Assembly (NCBI RefSeq): GCF_009932355.1 | Contig: NZ_LEKU01000011.1 | Span: forward strand, 7,689-71,688 | From: Riemerella anatipestifer_E | GTDB lineage: Bacteria > Bacteroidota > Bacteroidia > Flavobacteriales > Weeksellaceae | Direction: 5' to 3' | DNA: 64,000 nucleotides | In this document: positions 42,856 to 52,097 of the stretch, in pieces | Position numbering within the stretch: the first letter of the stretch is position 1 | How the letters are laid out: each line of letters starts with the position of its first letter | The notes under the pieces: generated by a model | What the model was told of the DNA's origin: nothing | What the model saw: the letters and a program-made list of their open reading frames with translations, nothing else | The model's database searches: none | Position numbers and translations under genes: made by a program

Positions 42856-45264
42856 ATGAAAACATTAAAACTAAAAGCCTATACCTTTTTAATATCAGGT
42901 TTAGGACTTACAAGTATTTACGGTCAGGTTGGCATCAATACAGAACAACCAAAAGTGACCTTGGATGTGGTTGGCAAGCCAACTAATATTAGTTCCTTAG
43001 ACGGGATTACTGCTCCTCGTATAAAAGGAGTAGAACTAAAGGCTAAAACCTATACCTCTGAACAGAAAGGAGCCATTGTCTATGTAACAGAGGTAGAGAC
43101 CTCCCCTACAGGACAAACGGCTAATGTTACCAATGTAGGGTACTATTATTTTGATGGTTCCTTGTGGCAAAAATTTTCAGGGAAGACTTATACGGCAGGA
43201 ACAGGACTATTGCTTAATGGAACTACATTTAGCCATGCTGCTCACACAGGAGATGTAACGGGAACCACCGTTTTAACAATAGCAGATAATGCTGTTACTT
43301 CAGCAAAGATAGCCGACGGTACTATAGTAGGTGCAGATATTGCGGATGGTACTATTAATTCTACAAAGTTGGCACCAGGTGTATTAACCAATATATATAA
43401 CTCCGATGGAACGTTGTCTAGTAACAGAGTTGTAACAGCAGGAGATAACACGCTTACTGTTAAGGGTACTTCGGCAACACCTTTTATAGTGGAAGGTAAT
43501 AATTGGACACCACTAAAAGTAGTTACTACTAATGCAGCAGGGGGAGGTATTGTTTTACAACCAGGAACTGCTGGGTGGGATAATCGTGTGGAAATGAAGG
43601 CTACTCCAGCTGGGGATATGCATGTCTACACTAACGGAGGCGGAGATGCTTTGACTATTACAAAATCAGGAGATGCAGGTATAGGAACAATAAATCCGTC
43701 TGCAAAATTACATGTGGCTGGTACTACAAGGATAGATAATTTACCATTGGGGGATCAGGCAGATCAAATAGTAACAGCAGATGCAAATGGTAACTTAAGA
43801 AAGAGAGCTGTAGGGGATGTGGTAAGTGCTAACTCTACCAATATATATAACTCCGATGGAACGTTGTCTAGTAACAGAGTGGTAACAGCAGGAGATAACA
43901 CGCTTACTGTTAAGGGTACTTCGGCAACACCTTTTATAGTAGAGGGTAACAATTGGACACCACTAAAAGTAGTTACTACTAATGCAGCAGGAGGAGGTAT
44001 TGTTTTACAACCAGGAACTGCTGGGTGGGATAATCGTGTGGAAATGAAGGCTACTCCAGCTGGGGATATGCGTGTCTACACTAACGGAGGCGGAGATGCT
44101 TTGACTATTACAAAATCAGGAGATGCGGGTATAGGAACAATAAATCCGTCTGCAAAATTACATGTGGCTGGTACTACAAGGATAGATAATTTACCATTGG
44201 GGGATCAAGCAGATCAAATAGTAACAGCAGATGCAAATGGTAACTTAAGAAAGAGAGCTGTAGGGGATGTGGTAAGTGCTAACTCTACCAATATATATAA
44301 CTCCGATGGAACGTTGTCTAGTAACAGAGTTGTAACAGCAGGAGATAATACACTTACTGTTAAGGGTACTTCGGCAACACCTTTTATAGTGGAAGGTAAT
44401 AATTGGACCCCACTAAAAGTAGTTACTACTAATGCAGCAGGAGGAGGTATTGTTTTACAACCAGGAACTGATGGATGGGATAATCGTGTAGAAATGAAGG
44501 CTACTCCAGCTGGGGATATGCGTGTCTACACTAACGGAGGCGGAGATGCTTTAGCTGTTACTAAGACAGGTAATGTGGGAATAGGGACGAATAGCCCACA
44601 GGCAAAACTAGATGTTGTAGGAAGTGTTAGAATAGCTGATGGTACACAGCAGGCAGGAAGAATACTTACTTCTGATAGTAATGGTAATGCTTCATGGGAG
44701 ACTCCTACGATGAGTTATGCTTATGCAATTGGAAAAGGTGTTTATGATCAAAACTTTCCAGGATCTACTATACCTGCGATCCCTGGAGGGGATAGGTATA
44801 TCTACACAGGTATGAAGATAACTTTACCTACTAAAGGAAAATACGCGATATTATTAGATTTAGCTATTTCTACAGTGCCAAGCCTTGGAGTTCAGCCTTT
44901 ATTAAGTCATAATCCGGCTTATACTCCTAGTAATAATTTAGTAGAAGGTGAAGCTATAGTTGTTAAAGGTACTTTTTGGGACGAAATACTGCCGGAAGGG
45001 ATTGATAAAGATCCTATTTATGGTGTTCCTATGAAAAATAAAGCAAATAGTATGTGGTCTGGTACGCTTGTATTTCCTTTAGCTTTACAGAGGGCATCTA
45101 ATACAATGTATATAGAAAATACAACATCAGGACCCAAAACTTTTTATTTCTATGGAATGGCAGTAATCTTGAATCCTAAATCTAATCAGACAAAGTATGT
45201 TTATGAATTAGCTAGTGGAAGATGGGGAGAAGAATCTTTAACGGCTTTTAAGATAGGAGAATAG
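42856..45264 (+). CDS. Fibre-like surface protein with 150-residue tandem repeats (locus B)
   Basis: An 802-residue exported protein: signal peptide 1-24 (ending SIYGQ), then VGINTEQPKVTLDVVGKP, the same opening as the locus A fibre protein. After a Tyr/Gly-rich region come three copies of a 150-residue unit (about residues 178-327, 328-477 and a partial third, 478-569). Each unit begins NIYNSDGTLSSNRVV and contains AGIGTINPSAKLHVAGTTRI in the first two. The C-terminal 190 residues form a distinct beta-rich domain without the coiled coil seen in locus A. It is likely a surface fibre or adhesin whose length can change by recombination between the repeats. No sorting domain is seen, and the export route beyond Sec is unknown. 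Confidence 0.65.
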   Translation: MKTLKLKAYTFLISGLGLTSIYGQVGINTEQPKVTLDVVGKPTNISSLDGITAPRIKGVELKAKTYTSEQKGAIVYVTEVETSPTGQTANVTNVGYYYFDGSLWQKFSGKTYTAGTGLLLNGTTFSHAAHTGDVTGTTVLTIADNAVTSAKIADGTIVGADIADGTINSTKLAPGVLTNIYNSDGTLSSNRVVTAGDNTLTVKGTSATPFIVEGNNWTPLKVVTTNAAGGGIVLQPGTAGWDNRVEMKATPAGDMHVYTNGGGDALTITKSGDAGIGTINPSAKLHVAGTTRIDNLPLGDQADQIVTADANGNLRKRAVGDVVSANSTNIYNSDGTLSSNRVVTAGDNTLTVKGTSATPFIVEGNNWTPLKVVTTNAAGGGIVLQPGTAGWDNRVEMKATPAGDMRVYTNGGGDALTITKSGDAGIGTINPSAKLHVAGTTRIDNLPLGDQADQIVTADANGNLRKRAVGDVVSANSTNIYNSDGTLSSNRVVTAGDNTLTVKGTSATPFIVEGNNWTPLKVVTTNAAGGGIVLQPGTDGWDNRVEMKATPAGDMRVYTNGGGDALAVTKTGNVGIGTNSPQAKLDVVGSVRIADGTQQAGRILTSDSNGNASWETPTMSYAYAIGKGVYDQNFPGSTIPAIPGGDRYIYTGMKITLPTKGKYAILLDLAISTVPSLGVQPLLSHNPAYTPSNNLVEGEAIVVKGTFWDEILPEGIDKDPIYGVPMKNKANSMWSGTLVFPLALQRASNTMYIENTTSGPKTFYFYGMAVILNPKSNQTKYVYELASGRWGEESLTAFKIGE
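43387..44560. repeat. 450-bp tandem repeats inside the fibre gene
   Basis: Units start at 43387, 43837 and 44287, an exact 450-bp period; the third is partial, to about 44560. Units 1 and 2 differ at fewer than about ten positions by eye. Because 450 is a multiple of three, gain or loss keeps the frame. Confidence 0.9.
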
Positions 45265-45506
45265 TTAGAATAGGTTATATATGTTTTATTTGAAATGTTT
45301 GAAAACGATACGGTCAAAATATAAATATTCAAAAAAAGAAATTTTATTGAGATCTGTCGTGTTAAGAGATTGATAGTTTAGAAGTGGAAAACTATATAAG
45401 TATTATCCGATAATTAAAGGAAACTATCTTAATTGAAGAAAAACTAACCGAAATTCTAAGTATACCCATTTTATTCAATAGAGTATTTTGAGATATGATG
45501 GATTTT

Positions 45507-45538
45507 ACCCTTTCTTATTTATTGAGGAGGGGTTTTTC
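45507..45538 (+). terminator. Terminator after locus B
   Basis: ACCCTTTC (45507-45514) / GGAGGGGT (45526-45533), with G-U pairs, then a T run. It lies 243 bases past the fibre gene stop codon, so assignment is uncertain. Confidence 0.5.
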
Positions 45539-45670
45539 TTAATAATAAAGATATTTCACTATGAGAGAAAGAGATTAAGTTAGAAAATCACTTTTGTTTT
45601 AATCATACAAATTGGCTCTACAATGTATTAAGAAAGTGAGGGGAAAAGTATAAATGATGATTTTTATCAA

Positions 45671-45690
45671 ATGTTAATAAAAATTAACAT
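45671..45690. promoter_or_regulatory. 20-bp palindrome upstream of the phosphate transport genes
   Basis: ATGTTAAT, AAAA, ATTAACAT: a perfect inverted repeat 61-80 bases before the DUF47 gene start, in the expected -33 region. A candidate operator; the regulator is unknown. Confidence 0.45.
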
Positions 45691-45750
45691 TAGAATTTCT
45701 TTAGTTCCGAGTTTATACAGATATTTGCCGTCTGAAAAAATAAAAACAAA

Positions 45751-46389
45751 ATGGGAATAGGTAATATATTCAAAGCTTTTCAGCCGAAAGATAAAGTGTT
45801 TTTTGTGCTGTTTGATAAAGTAGCTGATAACTTAGTGGAAATGTCTAGACTATTCCACGAAGGCATTAAAGATTTTGATATCAATGATGACTCTTTATTA
45901 AAGAAAATGAGTGATTTTGAGCATCAAAATGATGATATCACTCACGAAATTTATGTAGAGTTAGGTAAAAACTTTATTACGCCTTTTGATAGAGAAGATA
46001 TCCATTATTTAGCGAGTGGTTTAGATGATATAGCAGACTATATCTATGCTTCTGCAAAGTATATATTCCTATACAAAAGCCCTGAAACTAATGCGTTCCA
46101 AGAACTTTCATTACTCATTCATAAATCTTGCTTACAAATAAAAGTAGCAATAGAAAACCTTAAAGAGTTTAAAAATCCTGCAGCGGTTAAAGAGGCTACT
46201 ATCAAAATAAATAGCATTGAAAATATTGCTGATGATGTACATAGCCAAGCGATGATAAAGCTGTTTGAGTCTGGAGACCCTATAAATGTTATTAAAGTAA
46301 GCCAAGTGCTTAACTACCTAGAGGAGGTAACAGATAAGGCTGAAGATGTAGCTAATATCTTAGATAATATTATCATTAAATACGCTTAG
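45751..46389 (+). CDS. DUF47 (PhoU-like) phosphate transport regulator
   Basis: A 212-residue all-helical protein of the DUF47 family: FQPKDKVFFVLFDKVADNLVEM at the start, DFEHQNDDITHEIYVEL (acidic metal-binding patch) near residue 55, PFDREDIHYLASGLDDIADYIY near 80, and EEVTDKAEDVANIL near the end. Such proteins are encoded next to PiT transporters and are thought to control them. Here the PiT gene follows after 32 bases, confirming the usual pair. Confidence 0.92.
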   Translation: MGIGNIFKAFQPKDKVFFVLFDKVADNLVEMSRLFHEGIKDFDINDDSLLKKMSDFEHQNDDITHEIYVELGKNFITPFDREDIHYLASGLDDIADYIYASAKYIFLYKSPETNAFQELSLLIHKSCLQIKVAIENLKEFKNPAAVKEATIKINSIENIADDVHSQAMIKLFESGDPINVIKVSQVLNYLEEVTDKAEDVANILDNIIIKYA

Positions 46390-46421
46390 AGGTTTTTTAA
46401 TTTAACTTAAAACAAAAAAGT

Positions 46422-47564
46422 ATGGATTTTCCTATACTGCTCATTGTCATTATTGCGTTAGCGCTTATTTTTGACTATATCAATGGCTTCCACGATGCCG
46501 CTAACTCTATAGCGACTATTGTTTCTACTAAAGTTTTAACTCCTTTTCAAGCAGTGCTTTGGGCTGCTGTGTGGAATTTTGCCGCTTTCTTTATCGCCTT
46601 CTATATTGTAGGAGAGTTTAAGATAGGTAACACCATTGCCAAGACGGTGAATGAAGATTTTATCAATCTGGAAGTGATTTTTTCAGGATTGATGGCGGCT
46701 ATCGCTTGGAATCTTCTAACTTGGTGGTTTGGGATACCGTCATCGTCATCACATACGCTTATAGGCGGGTTTTTAGGAGCCGCTCTTATGCACGCTTTGG
46801 TTTTGGATTATCAAGAGATTGTATCAGCACAACCAGAGTTGTCTACTTTCGAAACAATGAAACTAGCCTTTAAACAGTTGTTTTCTCAAGATGTAGTAAA
46901 ATACAGTAAGGTAATACCAATATTCTTATTCATTTTTATGGCACCGTTTATTGGTATGGTGGTGTCTATCATTATTACACTTATTATCATCAATGTTTGT
47001 AAAAAATCTAATCCTCACAAAGCAGAAAAAGCGTTTAAGCAACTTCAGTTAGTTTCTTCAGCTTTGTTTAGCTTAGGGCATGGTCTTAATGACGCTCAAA
47101 AGATAATGGGGATTATCGGAGCAGCGGTGATTTTCTACCATGTAGATATGGTAGGCGGTACGGATATATACGCACAAATGCTTCCTAGTGATAGATTTAA
47201 CTATTTTGCAAAAGATTATGTATGGGTTCCGCTAGCATCGTTTGTGGCTATTGCGTTAGGAACTATGAGTGGTGGTTGGAAAATAGTAAAAACAATGGGA
47301 ACTCGTATCACGAAGGTAACGCCTTTAGAAGGAGTAAGTGCAGAAACAGCAGGTGCGGTTACTTTATTTTTGACTGATCATTTTGGTATTCCTGTATCTA
47401 CTACCCACACGATTACTGGGTCTATTATCGGTGTTGGTCTTACAAAGAGAGTTTCTGCCGTGCGTTGGGGGGTTACAGTAAGTTTGCTTTGGGCGTGGAT
47501 ACTTACAATCCCAATTAGTGCGATAGTGGCAGGGATTACCTATCTTATTGTGATAATGTTTTAA
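46422..47564 (+). CDS. PiT-family inorganic phosphate transporter
   Basis: A 380-residue inner-membrane symporter. Both halves of the duplicated PiT signature are visible: GFHDAANSIATIVSTKVLTP near residue 22 (PD001131-like) and GHGLNDAQKIMGII near residue 220. FGIPSSSSHTLIGG and FGIPVSTTHTITGS are the matching repeats. About ten membrane segments. It acts with the DUF47 protein before it in low-affinity phosphate uptake. Confidence 0.93.
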   Translation: MDFPILLIVIIALALIFDYINGFHDAANSIATIVSTKVLTPFQAVLWAAVWNFAAFFIAFYIVGEFKIGNTIAKTVNEDFINLEVIFSGLMAAIAWNLLTWWFGIPSSSSHTLIGGFLGAALMHALVLDYQEIVSAQPELSTFETMKLAFKQLFSQDVVKYSKVIPIFLFIFMAPFIGMVVSIIITLIIINVCKKSNPHKAEKAFKQLQLVSSALFSLGHGLNDAQKIMGIIGAAVIFYHVDMVGGTDIYAQMLPSDRFNYFAKDYVWVPLASFVAIALGTMSGGWKIVKTMGTRITKVTPLEGVSAETAGAVTLFLTDHFGIPVSTTHTITGSIIGVGLTKRVSAVRWGVTVSLLWAWILTIPISAIVAGITYLIVIMF

Positions 47565-47580
47565 AATATAAAATTGATAC

Positions 47581-48192
47581 ATGCCTCTTTACAAAGAGTT
47601 TTCTACGAAAGAAACAGCCGTTTTAGTTTGGAAACACGATGAACAACAAGAGGTATGGAGTGAGGAAATAGATACTCAATCTAAAATATCACTAAAAAAA
47701 CAATACGAACGACTGATGGTAAGGAGAATGCTCAATTCGGCATTGCCTTGCCATCAGTTGCTTTATTTGGAGGACGGAACACCTTATTTAGAGCCTTCGT
47801 CTGCATTTATTTCAATCAGTCATTCATATCCTTATGCGGTTTTGGCAATATCTCCTAGAAAAATAGGCGTGGATATAGAAAAGAAATCTGATAAATTAGT
47901 TCGCTTAAAGGAGAAAATACTCTATCCTTCCGAAAAACTTTGGGTTTCTTCCGAAGATGAAGAATCTTATCTGACGGCATTATGGACGATTAAGGAGAGC
48001 TTATATAAAATCCATTCGGCTAAATATTGGTCTTTTAGAGAACATTACGAAGTACTGTCTTTTTCTTTGAATAACCTATCTTCAGTGGAGTGTAAAGTGT
48101 TTAATAGCCCAACCGATAGTGCAGATATATACAGAGCAAAGTTGGAAGTTATAGATGAAGATTATTACTTAGCCGTAGTAGAAGAAGCGTAA
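47581..48192 (+). CDS. 4'-phosphopantetheinyl transferase superfamily protein
   Basis: A 203-residue Sfp-type enzyme that would move phosphopantetheine from CoA to carrier proteins. Motifs are FISISHSYPYAVLAIS (His region) near residue 80, KIGVDIEKKSDKL (Mg-binding Asp and Glu) near 98 and LTALWTIKESLYK (W-x-x-KES) near 137. No polyketide or peptide synthetase is nearby, so it may serve fatty-acid acyl carrier protein or a distant cluster. Its 3' end overlaps that of the converging FUSC gene by 28 bases. Confidence 0.85.
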   Translation: MPLYKEFSTKETAVLVWKHDEQQEVWSEEIDTQSKISLKKQYERLMVRRMLNSALPCHQLLYLEDGTPYLEPSSAFISISHSYPYAVLAISPRKIGVDIEKKSDKLVRLKEKILYPSEKLWVSSEDEESYLTALWTIKESLYKIHSAKYWSFREHYEVLSFSLNNLSSVECKVFNSPTDSADIYRAKLEVIDEDYYLAVVEEA

Positions 48193-50426
48193 TACTTTCT
48201 TAGTTCTAAACTTACTTTTCTTTGTTTTTTTGCAGTACTAAAAATCAGTTCCAGTAATTCTTGTATGCTTTTGAGTTCGGTGAGGTAAGTTACCTTTTTT
48301 GAGTCTCGTATGTTATAGAACTCGTTTTCGGAAATTTCCGTTTTCCTTTTGTTTAGAAGTTGGTGTACATAATCTTCGGGTGTCAGTTGGCTTTGCTCGT
48401 CTAATGTTTTATCGTAGAATTCATTATTTAGAGCAATTTTTATTTTGCTTAGTTCGGCATTTATTTTTGTGTTCCACGCTTCAAAATCTATTTCAGGGTA
48501 ATCCTTCTTGGTTTTAGCGTATTGTGATAGAGAAGCAATATAAGCCGTTAATAGATGTGAGGTATTAACAAATTGATGAATATGCTCTAGCTTTTTCTGT
48601 TGATTTTTAGGGTCGGACAGCATTCTTTGGAAATTATCGGATAAATTGGCTAAAGCAATGGTTGCATTTTTTCTTAGTAGACGGTATTTTTCATCGGTGA
48701 TGTTTTTGTGTTGTAGTGTTTTTATAATCTCTTCAAAATAGGCTTTGTTATGATTGATGGCGTTGAGCATAAGGGTTTGATTTTGGGTGTGCTCCCAAAC
48801 AGGAAAGATAAAGTACGATGTGAAGAGGGCAATAATCCCAGCGATGATAGTATCTATAATTCTATCCTTTAAGATAGTTTCAAAGTTGCCTGGATTTAAA
48901 AAATTGAATGCCAAAAAGATATAAACTGTCATAAAAAGAACTGCCCAAAAATAGCGTGTTCTAAAAGTTGCAAAGCAGAATACCATAGAAATAAATAATA
49001 CGGAAACTTGTGCAACAGGGTGAGTAATCCAATAGATAGCCGCTGTCCCTAAAAAAGCACCTACTAAAGTGCCATAAAGTCTAAGGAGGTTTCTACTTTT
49101 AGTGATGCTATACGCAGGACGCATAATAGCTACAATAGTAATGAGAATCCAGTAAGAATGTCCTATGCTGAGAGCTTCTATTTTAGAAACTGCGTAGCCT
49201 ATCAGCATAGCTATAGTTACTCTAATAGAGTATCTAAATTGTGCAGAATCTAAGGAAAGATTGTTTTTAAACACCTTAAAATTGATAGGATTTTCCTTTG
49301 GGAGAAACTTCGACAAATCTAATCCTGAAGATAAACTCTTAGCGAGTTTGGTATCTTGTGATGAAACTTTATAAATCTGATTGATACTTTCAGTAAGTTC
49401 CGCTAGTCTCATCATACTTTGTCGCAGGAGTAAGAAATAGTCTAAAGTTTCTGCCGATAGCTTTTGGTTTCTTAAATCAAAGTAGATGTTAAAGCAATCT
49501 TCTAACTCTAGTGTAAGAGCGTGTTTTGGTTTTGGAGTGCTGCTTGTTTGTATACTTATACCAATATTTTTAAGCTCAATGGAGAGTATAAACAGCATTC
49601 TTTGTATCTTGTTAAATACTTCTTCGTCGCCAAAAAATTGTCTTATTTTAGAATAATCATTATCGGAAGTGAGGAGTTTTTCGTACAAATCAATACTACT
49701 AATGAAACTCATCATTAAAAGTCGGCTAGCAGTGGTAGATTCATTAACAAATTTTCTAGTTTTGAAAAGGAGTTCCCTTGTTTCTTCTTGAATATTTTTA
49801 ATGAAAATTTGTTGTGTGGTAAGTTGTGTTACCAGTTGATCTAAATCTGAATCTTTAGAGTAGAACTTAGACTTCTGCTCTAAGAACTTAGCGAGTTCTA
49901 AGTAGTTTTCGCCTACGAGTTGTTTGGCGAGTTTATAAGGTTGTAGTTTAGATAGTAATAGTAATAAAAGTAAGTACCAAAGCGTCCCTAATGTGAAGAT
50001 GAATAAACTTTTAATGATATGATTACCAGTAAGATGCCCATCAATAAAAATAGCTAATACCACCAAAGAAAGTCCACCAACGGAAGCCAGTCTCGCACCA
50101 TAGACTCCTATCATATTGAAAAACATTCCAAAAATGATAATCTCCAAAAACACTAGTAGGCTGTAATCTTTGAGTAAGCTAGCGATAGTAGATACTACTA
50201 AAAAAGCAATGATAGCTGCAATTAAAGTGTTTCGTCTTCTAACGAATGAGCCAGGTAAATCTACCAAGGCGATAAAGCTCGTACCTAAAGGAAATAGGAA
50301 AAAATCTTTGAAAACACCTAAATAACTGAAAATAATAGACGGTATAATAATAGCTAAAGAAATCCTTACCCCAGCATATAAATATTGACTAGAAAAGAAG
50401 TTTTTGAGTTCTGTGGTATATTTCAT
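48165..50426 (-). CDS. FUSC-family (YccS/YhfK-like) inner-membrane protein
   Basis: A 753-residue protein with two blocks of membrane helices (about residues 15-155 and 405-550), each followed by a long cytoplasmic helical region. This is the layout of YccS/YhfK and aromatic-acid exporters. SIGHSYWILITIVAIMRPAYSITKSRNLLRLYGTLVGAFLG is the typical FUSC block; its core is MRPAYSITKSRNL. A transport role for aromatic or other compounds is possible but unproven. The BlaI-type gene lies 22 bases upstream on the same strand. Confidence 0.82.
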   Translation of the reverse strand: MKYTTELKNFFSSQYLYAGVRISLAIIIPSIIFSYLGVFKDFFLFPLGTSFIALVDLPGSFVRRRNTLIAAIIAFLVVSTIASLLKDYSLLVFLEIIIFGMFFNMIGVYGARLASVGGLSLVVLAIFIDGHLTGNHIIKSLFIFTLGTLWYLLLLLLLSKLQPYKLAKQLVGENYLELAKFLEQKSKFYSKDSDLDQLVTQLTTQQIFIKNIQEETRELLFKTRKFVNESTTASRLLMMSFISSIDLYEKLLTSDNDYSKIRQFFGDEEVFNKIQRMLFILSIELKNIGISIQTSSTPKPKHALTLELEDCFNIYFDLRNQKLSAETLDYFLLLRQSMMRLAELTESINQIYKVSSQDTKLAKSLSSGLDLSKFLPKENPINFKVFKNNLSLDSAQFRYSIRVTIAMLIGYAVSKIEALSIGHSYWILITIVAIMRPAYSITKSRNLLRLYGTLVGAFLGTAAIYWITHPVAQVSVLFISMVFCFATFRTRYFWAVLFMTVYIFLAFNFLNPGNFETILKDRIIDTIIAGIIALFTSYFIFPVWEHTQNQTLMLNAINHNKAYFEEIIKTLQHKNITDEKYRLLRKNATIALANLSDNFQRMLSDPKNQQKKLEHIHQFVNTSHLLTAYIASLSQYAKTKKDYPEIDFEAWNTKINAELSKIKIALNNEFYDKTLDEQSQLTPEDYVHQLLNKRKTEISENEFYNIRDSKKVTYLTELKSIQELLELIFSTAKKQRKVSLELRKYYASSTTAK

Positions 50427-50448
50427 ACAGCTAACATCGAGGTAGGTT

Positions 50449-50829
50449 TTATTTTTCTTTCTTTTTTTTCTTCTTCTTTTTTTCTTTTTTACAGAATTTA
50501 GAAAGGTCTTTGGTAGTAATGATTTCTTCGTTTAAAAGTCTTTCTATCAATAGTTTTCTGTTATTGGTATAATAAGTTTCTACAAAATTTTTGAGTAAGA
50601 AAAGCTCATATTCCTGTTTAGAAATTTCTATTTTGTAGAAAAAAATCCGACCTTCTTTCTCTGTGCTTATGAATCCCTTTTCTACTAATATTTTAAGGAA
50701 GGTAGAAATGGTGTTTTGGTGAGGTTTGGGTTCTGGGTAGGCTTCCACAATGTCTTTAAGGAAAGCTCCTTGTAATTCCCATACAACTTGCATAAGCTGC
50801 TCCTCAGCGGTAGTGAGTGGTGTTATCAT
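50449..50829 (-). CDS. BlaI/MecI-type winged-helix transcriptional regulator with poly-Lys tail
   Basis: A 126-residue protein: winged-helix domain over residues 1-70 (PLTTAEEQLMQVVWELQGAFLKDI, HQNTISTFLKILVEKGFIS), then the dimer helix region typical of BlaI/MecI. The C-terminus ends in a run of Lys/Glu (KKEKKKKKKKKEK), encoded by an A-rich tract that could vary in length. No BlaR1/MecR1 sensor protease is adjacent. The neighbour downstream is the FUSC membrane gene, which it may control. Confidence 0.82.
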   Translation of the reverse strand: MITPLTTAEEQLMQVVWELQGAFLKDIVEAYPEPKPHQNTISTFLKILVEKGFISTEKEGRIFFYKIEISKQEYELFLLKNFVETYYTNNRKLLIERLLNEEIITTKDLSKFCKKEKKKKKKKKEK

Positions 50830-50993
50830 TGATGAATAGTTTGCTACAAAAATAGCTAAATGTTAGCTAAAACCCTTATGTCTAATGTGAAAAATATAAG
50901 TGTTTTTGTTTTTTTTGTATTGAAGTAAGAGAGTTTCATAGTTTCAGTTTAATAAACTTTTTGAAAGAGTATTATATTAAATGAGATTTTTCT

Positions 50994-51001
50994 TACTTTT
51001 G
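50994..51001 (+). promoter_or_regulatory. -7 box of the pyruvate dehydrogenase operon
   Basis: TACTTTTG, 20 bases before the ATG at 51022. It argues against the in-frame TTG at 51010, which would lie within a few bases of the transcript start. Confidence 0.5.
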
Positions 51002-51021
51002 CAATATATTTGAAAATAGCT

Positions 51022-52023
51022 ATGAAAGAATTTTCCAAAGAAGTTTACCTTAAGTGGTATGAAGATATGACTATGTGGAGACGCTTTGAAGATAAGTGTC
51101 GTTCTCTTTACTTAAAACAGAAAATTAGAGGTTTTTTACACCTTTATAATGGGCAGGAAGCGATACCAGCAGGATTTACTCATGCGATGGATTTAACTAA
51201 AGATAGTATGATAACTGCTTACCGTTGTCACATACATCCTATGGCGATGGGGGTAGACCCTAAGAGAATTATGGCAGAACTATGTGGTAAAGCTACAGGG
51301 ACTTCGCAAGGTATGGGAGGTTCTATGCATATTTTTAGTAAAGAACACCGTTTTTATGGTGGACATGGTATTGTTGGTGGACAAATTCCTTTGGGAGCAG
51401 GTATTGCATTTGCTGATAAATATTTTGATAGAAAAGCAGTTAACATTTGTTTTATGGGAGATGGTGCTGTTCGTCAAGGATCTTTACATGAAACATTTAA
51501 TATGGCAATGAACTGGAAACTTCCAGTAGTTTTTGTTTGTGAAAACAATCAATATGCCATGGGAACGTCTGTGAAAAGAACTGCTAACCACGAAGACATC
51601 TATAAACTAGGTTTAGGTTATGAAATGCCTTGTTTACCAGTAGATGCTATGGATCCTGAGAAAGTTGCTGAGACTGCTTTTGAAGCTATAGAAAGAGCAA
51701 GAAGAGGAGATGGTCCTACATTTATAGAGGCTAGAACTTATCGTTACAGAGGGCACTCAATGTCTGATGCGGAGCCTTATAGAACTAAGGAGGAGGTAGC
51801 TATTCATAAAGAGCAAGACCCTATTGAACTTGTAAAACAAAGGATTTTAGATAACAAATGGGCTACAGAGGCAGAGCTAGAACAACTTGACGAAAACTCT
51901 AGAGCTTTTGTAGAAGAGTGTGTAGAATTTATGGAAAACTCTCCATTCCCAGATGCTGAGAAGGTTTATGAATATGTCTATTCTACACCAGATTATCCTT
52001 TTTTAGATAAATTAGAAAACTAA
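51022..52023 (+). CDS. pdhA: Pyruvate dehydrogenase E1 component, alpha subunit
   Basis: A thiamine-diphosphate enzyme subunit of 333 residues that decarboxylates pyruvate. Visible are GQEAIPAGFTHAM, the phosphate/TPP region SQGMGGSMHIF, GGQIPLGAGIAFADKY, and the TPP motif GDGAVRQGSLHETFNMAMNWKLPVVFVCENN (its GDG...NN ends are the cofactor ligands). RYRGHSMSDAEPYR is the loop region. The start at ATG 51022 follows the promoter and family. The E2 gene follows after 74 bases. The beta subunit gene is not in this window. Confidence 0.93.
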   Translation: MKEFSKEVYLKWYEDMTMWRRFEDKCRSLYLKQKIRGFLHLYNGQEAIPAGFTHAMDLTKDSMITAYRCHIHPMAMGVDPKRIMAELCGKATGTSQGMGGSMHIFSKEHRFYGGHGIVGGQIPLGAGIAFADKYFDRKAVNICFMGDGAVRQGSLHETFNMAMNWKLPVVFVCENNQYAMGTSVKRTANHEDIYKLGLGYEMPCLPVDAMDPEKVAETAFEAIERARRGDGPTFIEARTYRYRGHSMSDAEPYRTKEEVAIHKEQDPIELVKQRILDNKWATEAELEQLDENSRAFVEECVEFMENSPFPDAEKVYEYVYSTPDYPFLDKLEN

Positions 52024-52097
52024 AGTTAAGTGCAGATTATTTTAAGGAATATTTTTTATTCTTTGAATTAAATCTAAAACATAATAAATAAAACAAC

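Larger units (their letters stand above)
45265..45750. other. Intergenic region between locus B and the phosphate genes
   Basis: 486 AT-rich bases without a credible gene. It holds a terminator at 45507-45538 and a 20-bp palindrome at 45671-45690 close to the DUF47 start. The first 240 bases show no recognisable feature. Confidence 0.6.

Noticed and set aside
51010..51021. TTG start for pdhA
   Set aside because: It lies only 8 bases after the -7 box; ATG 51022 fits the family start.
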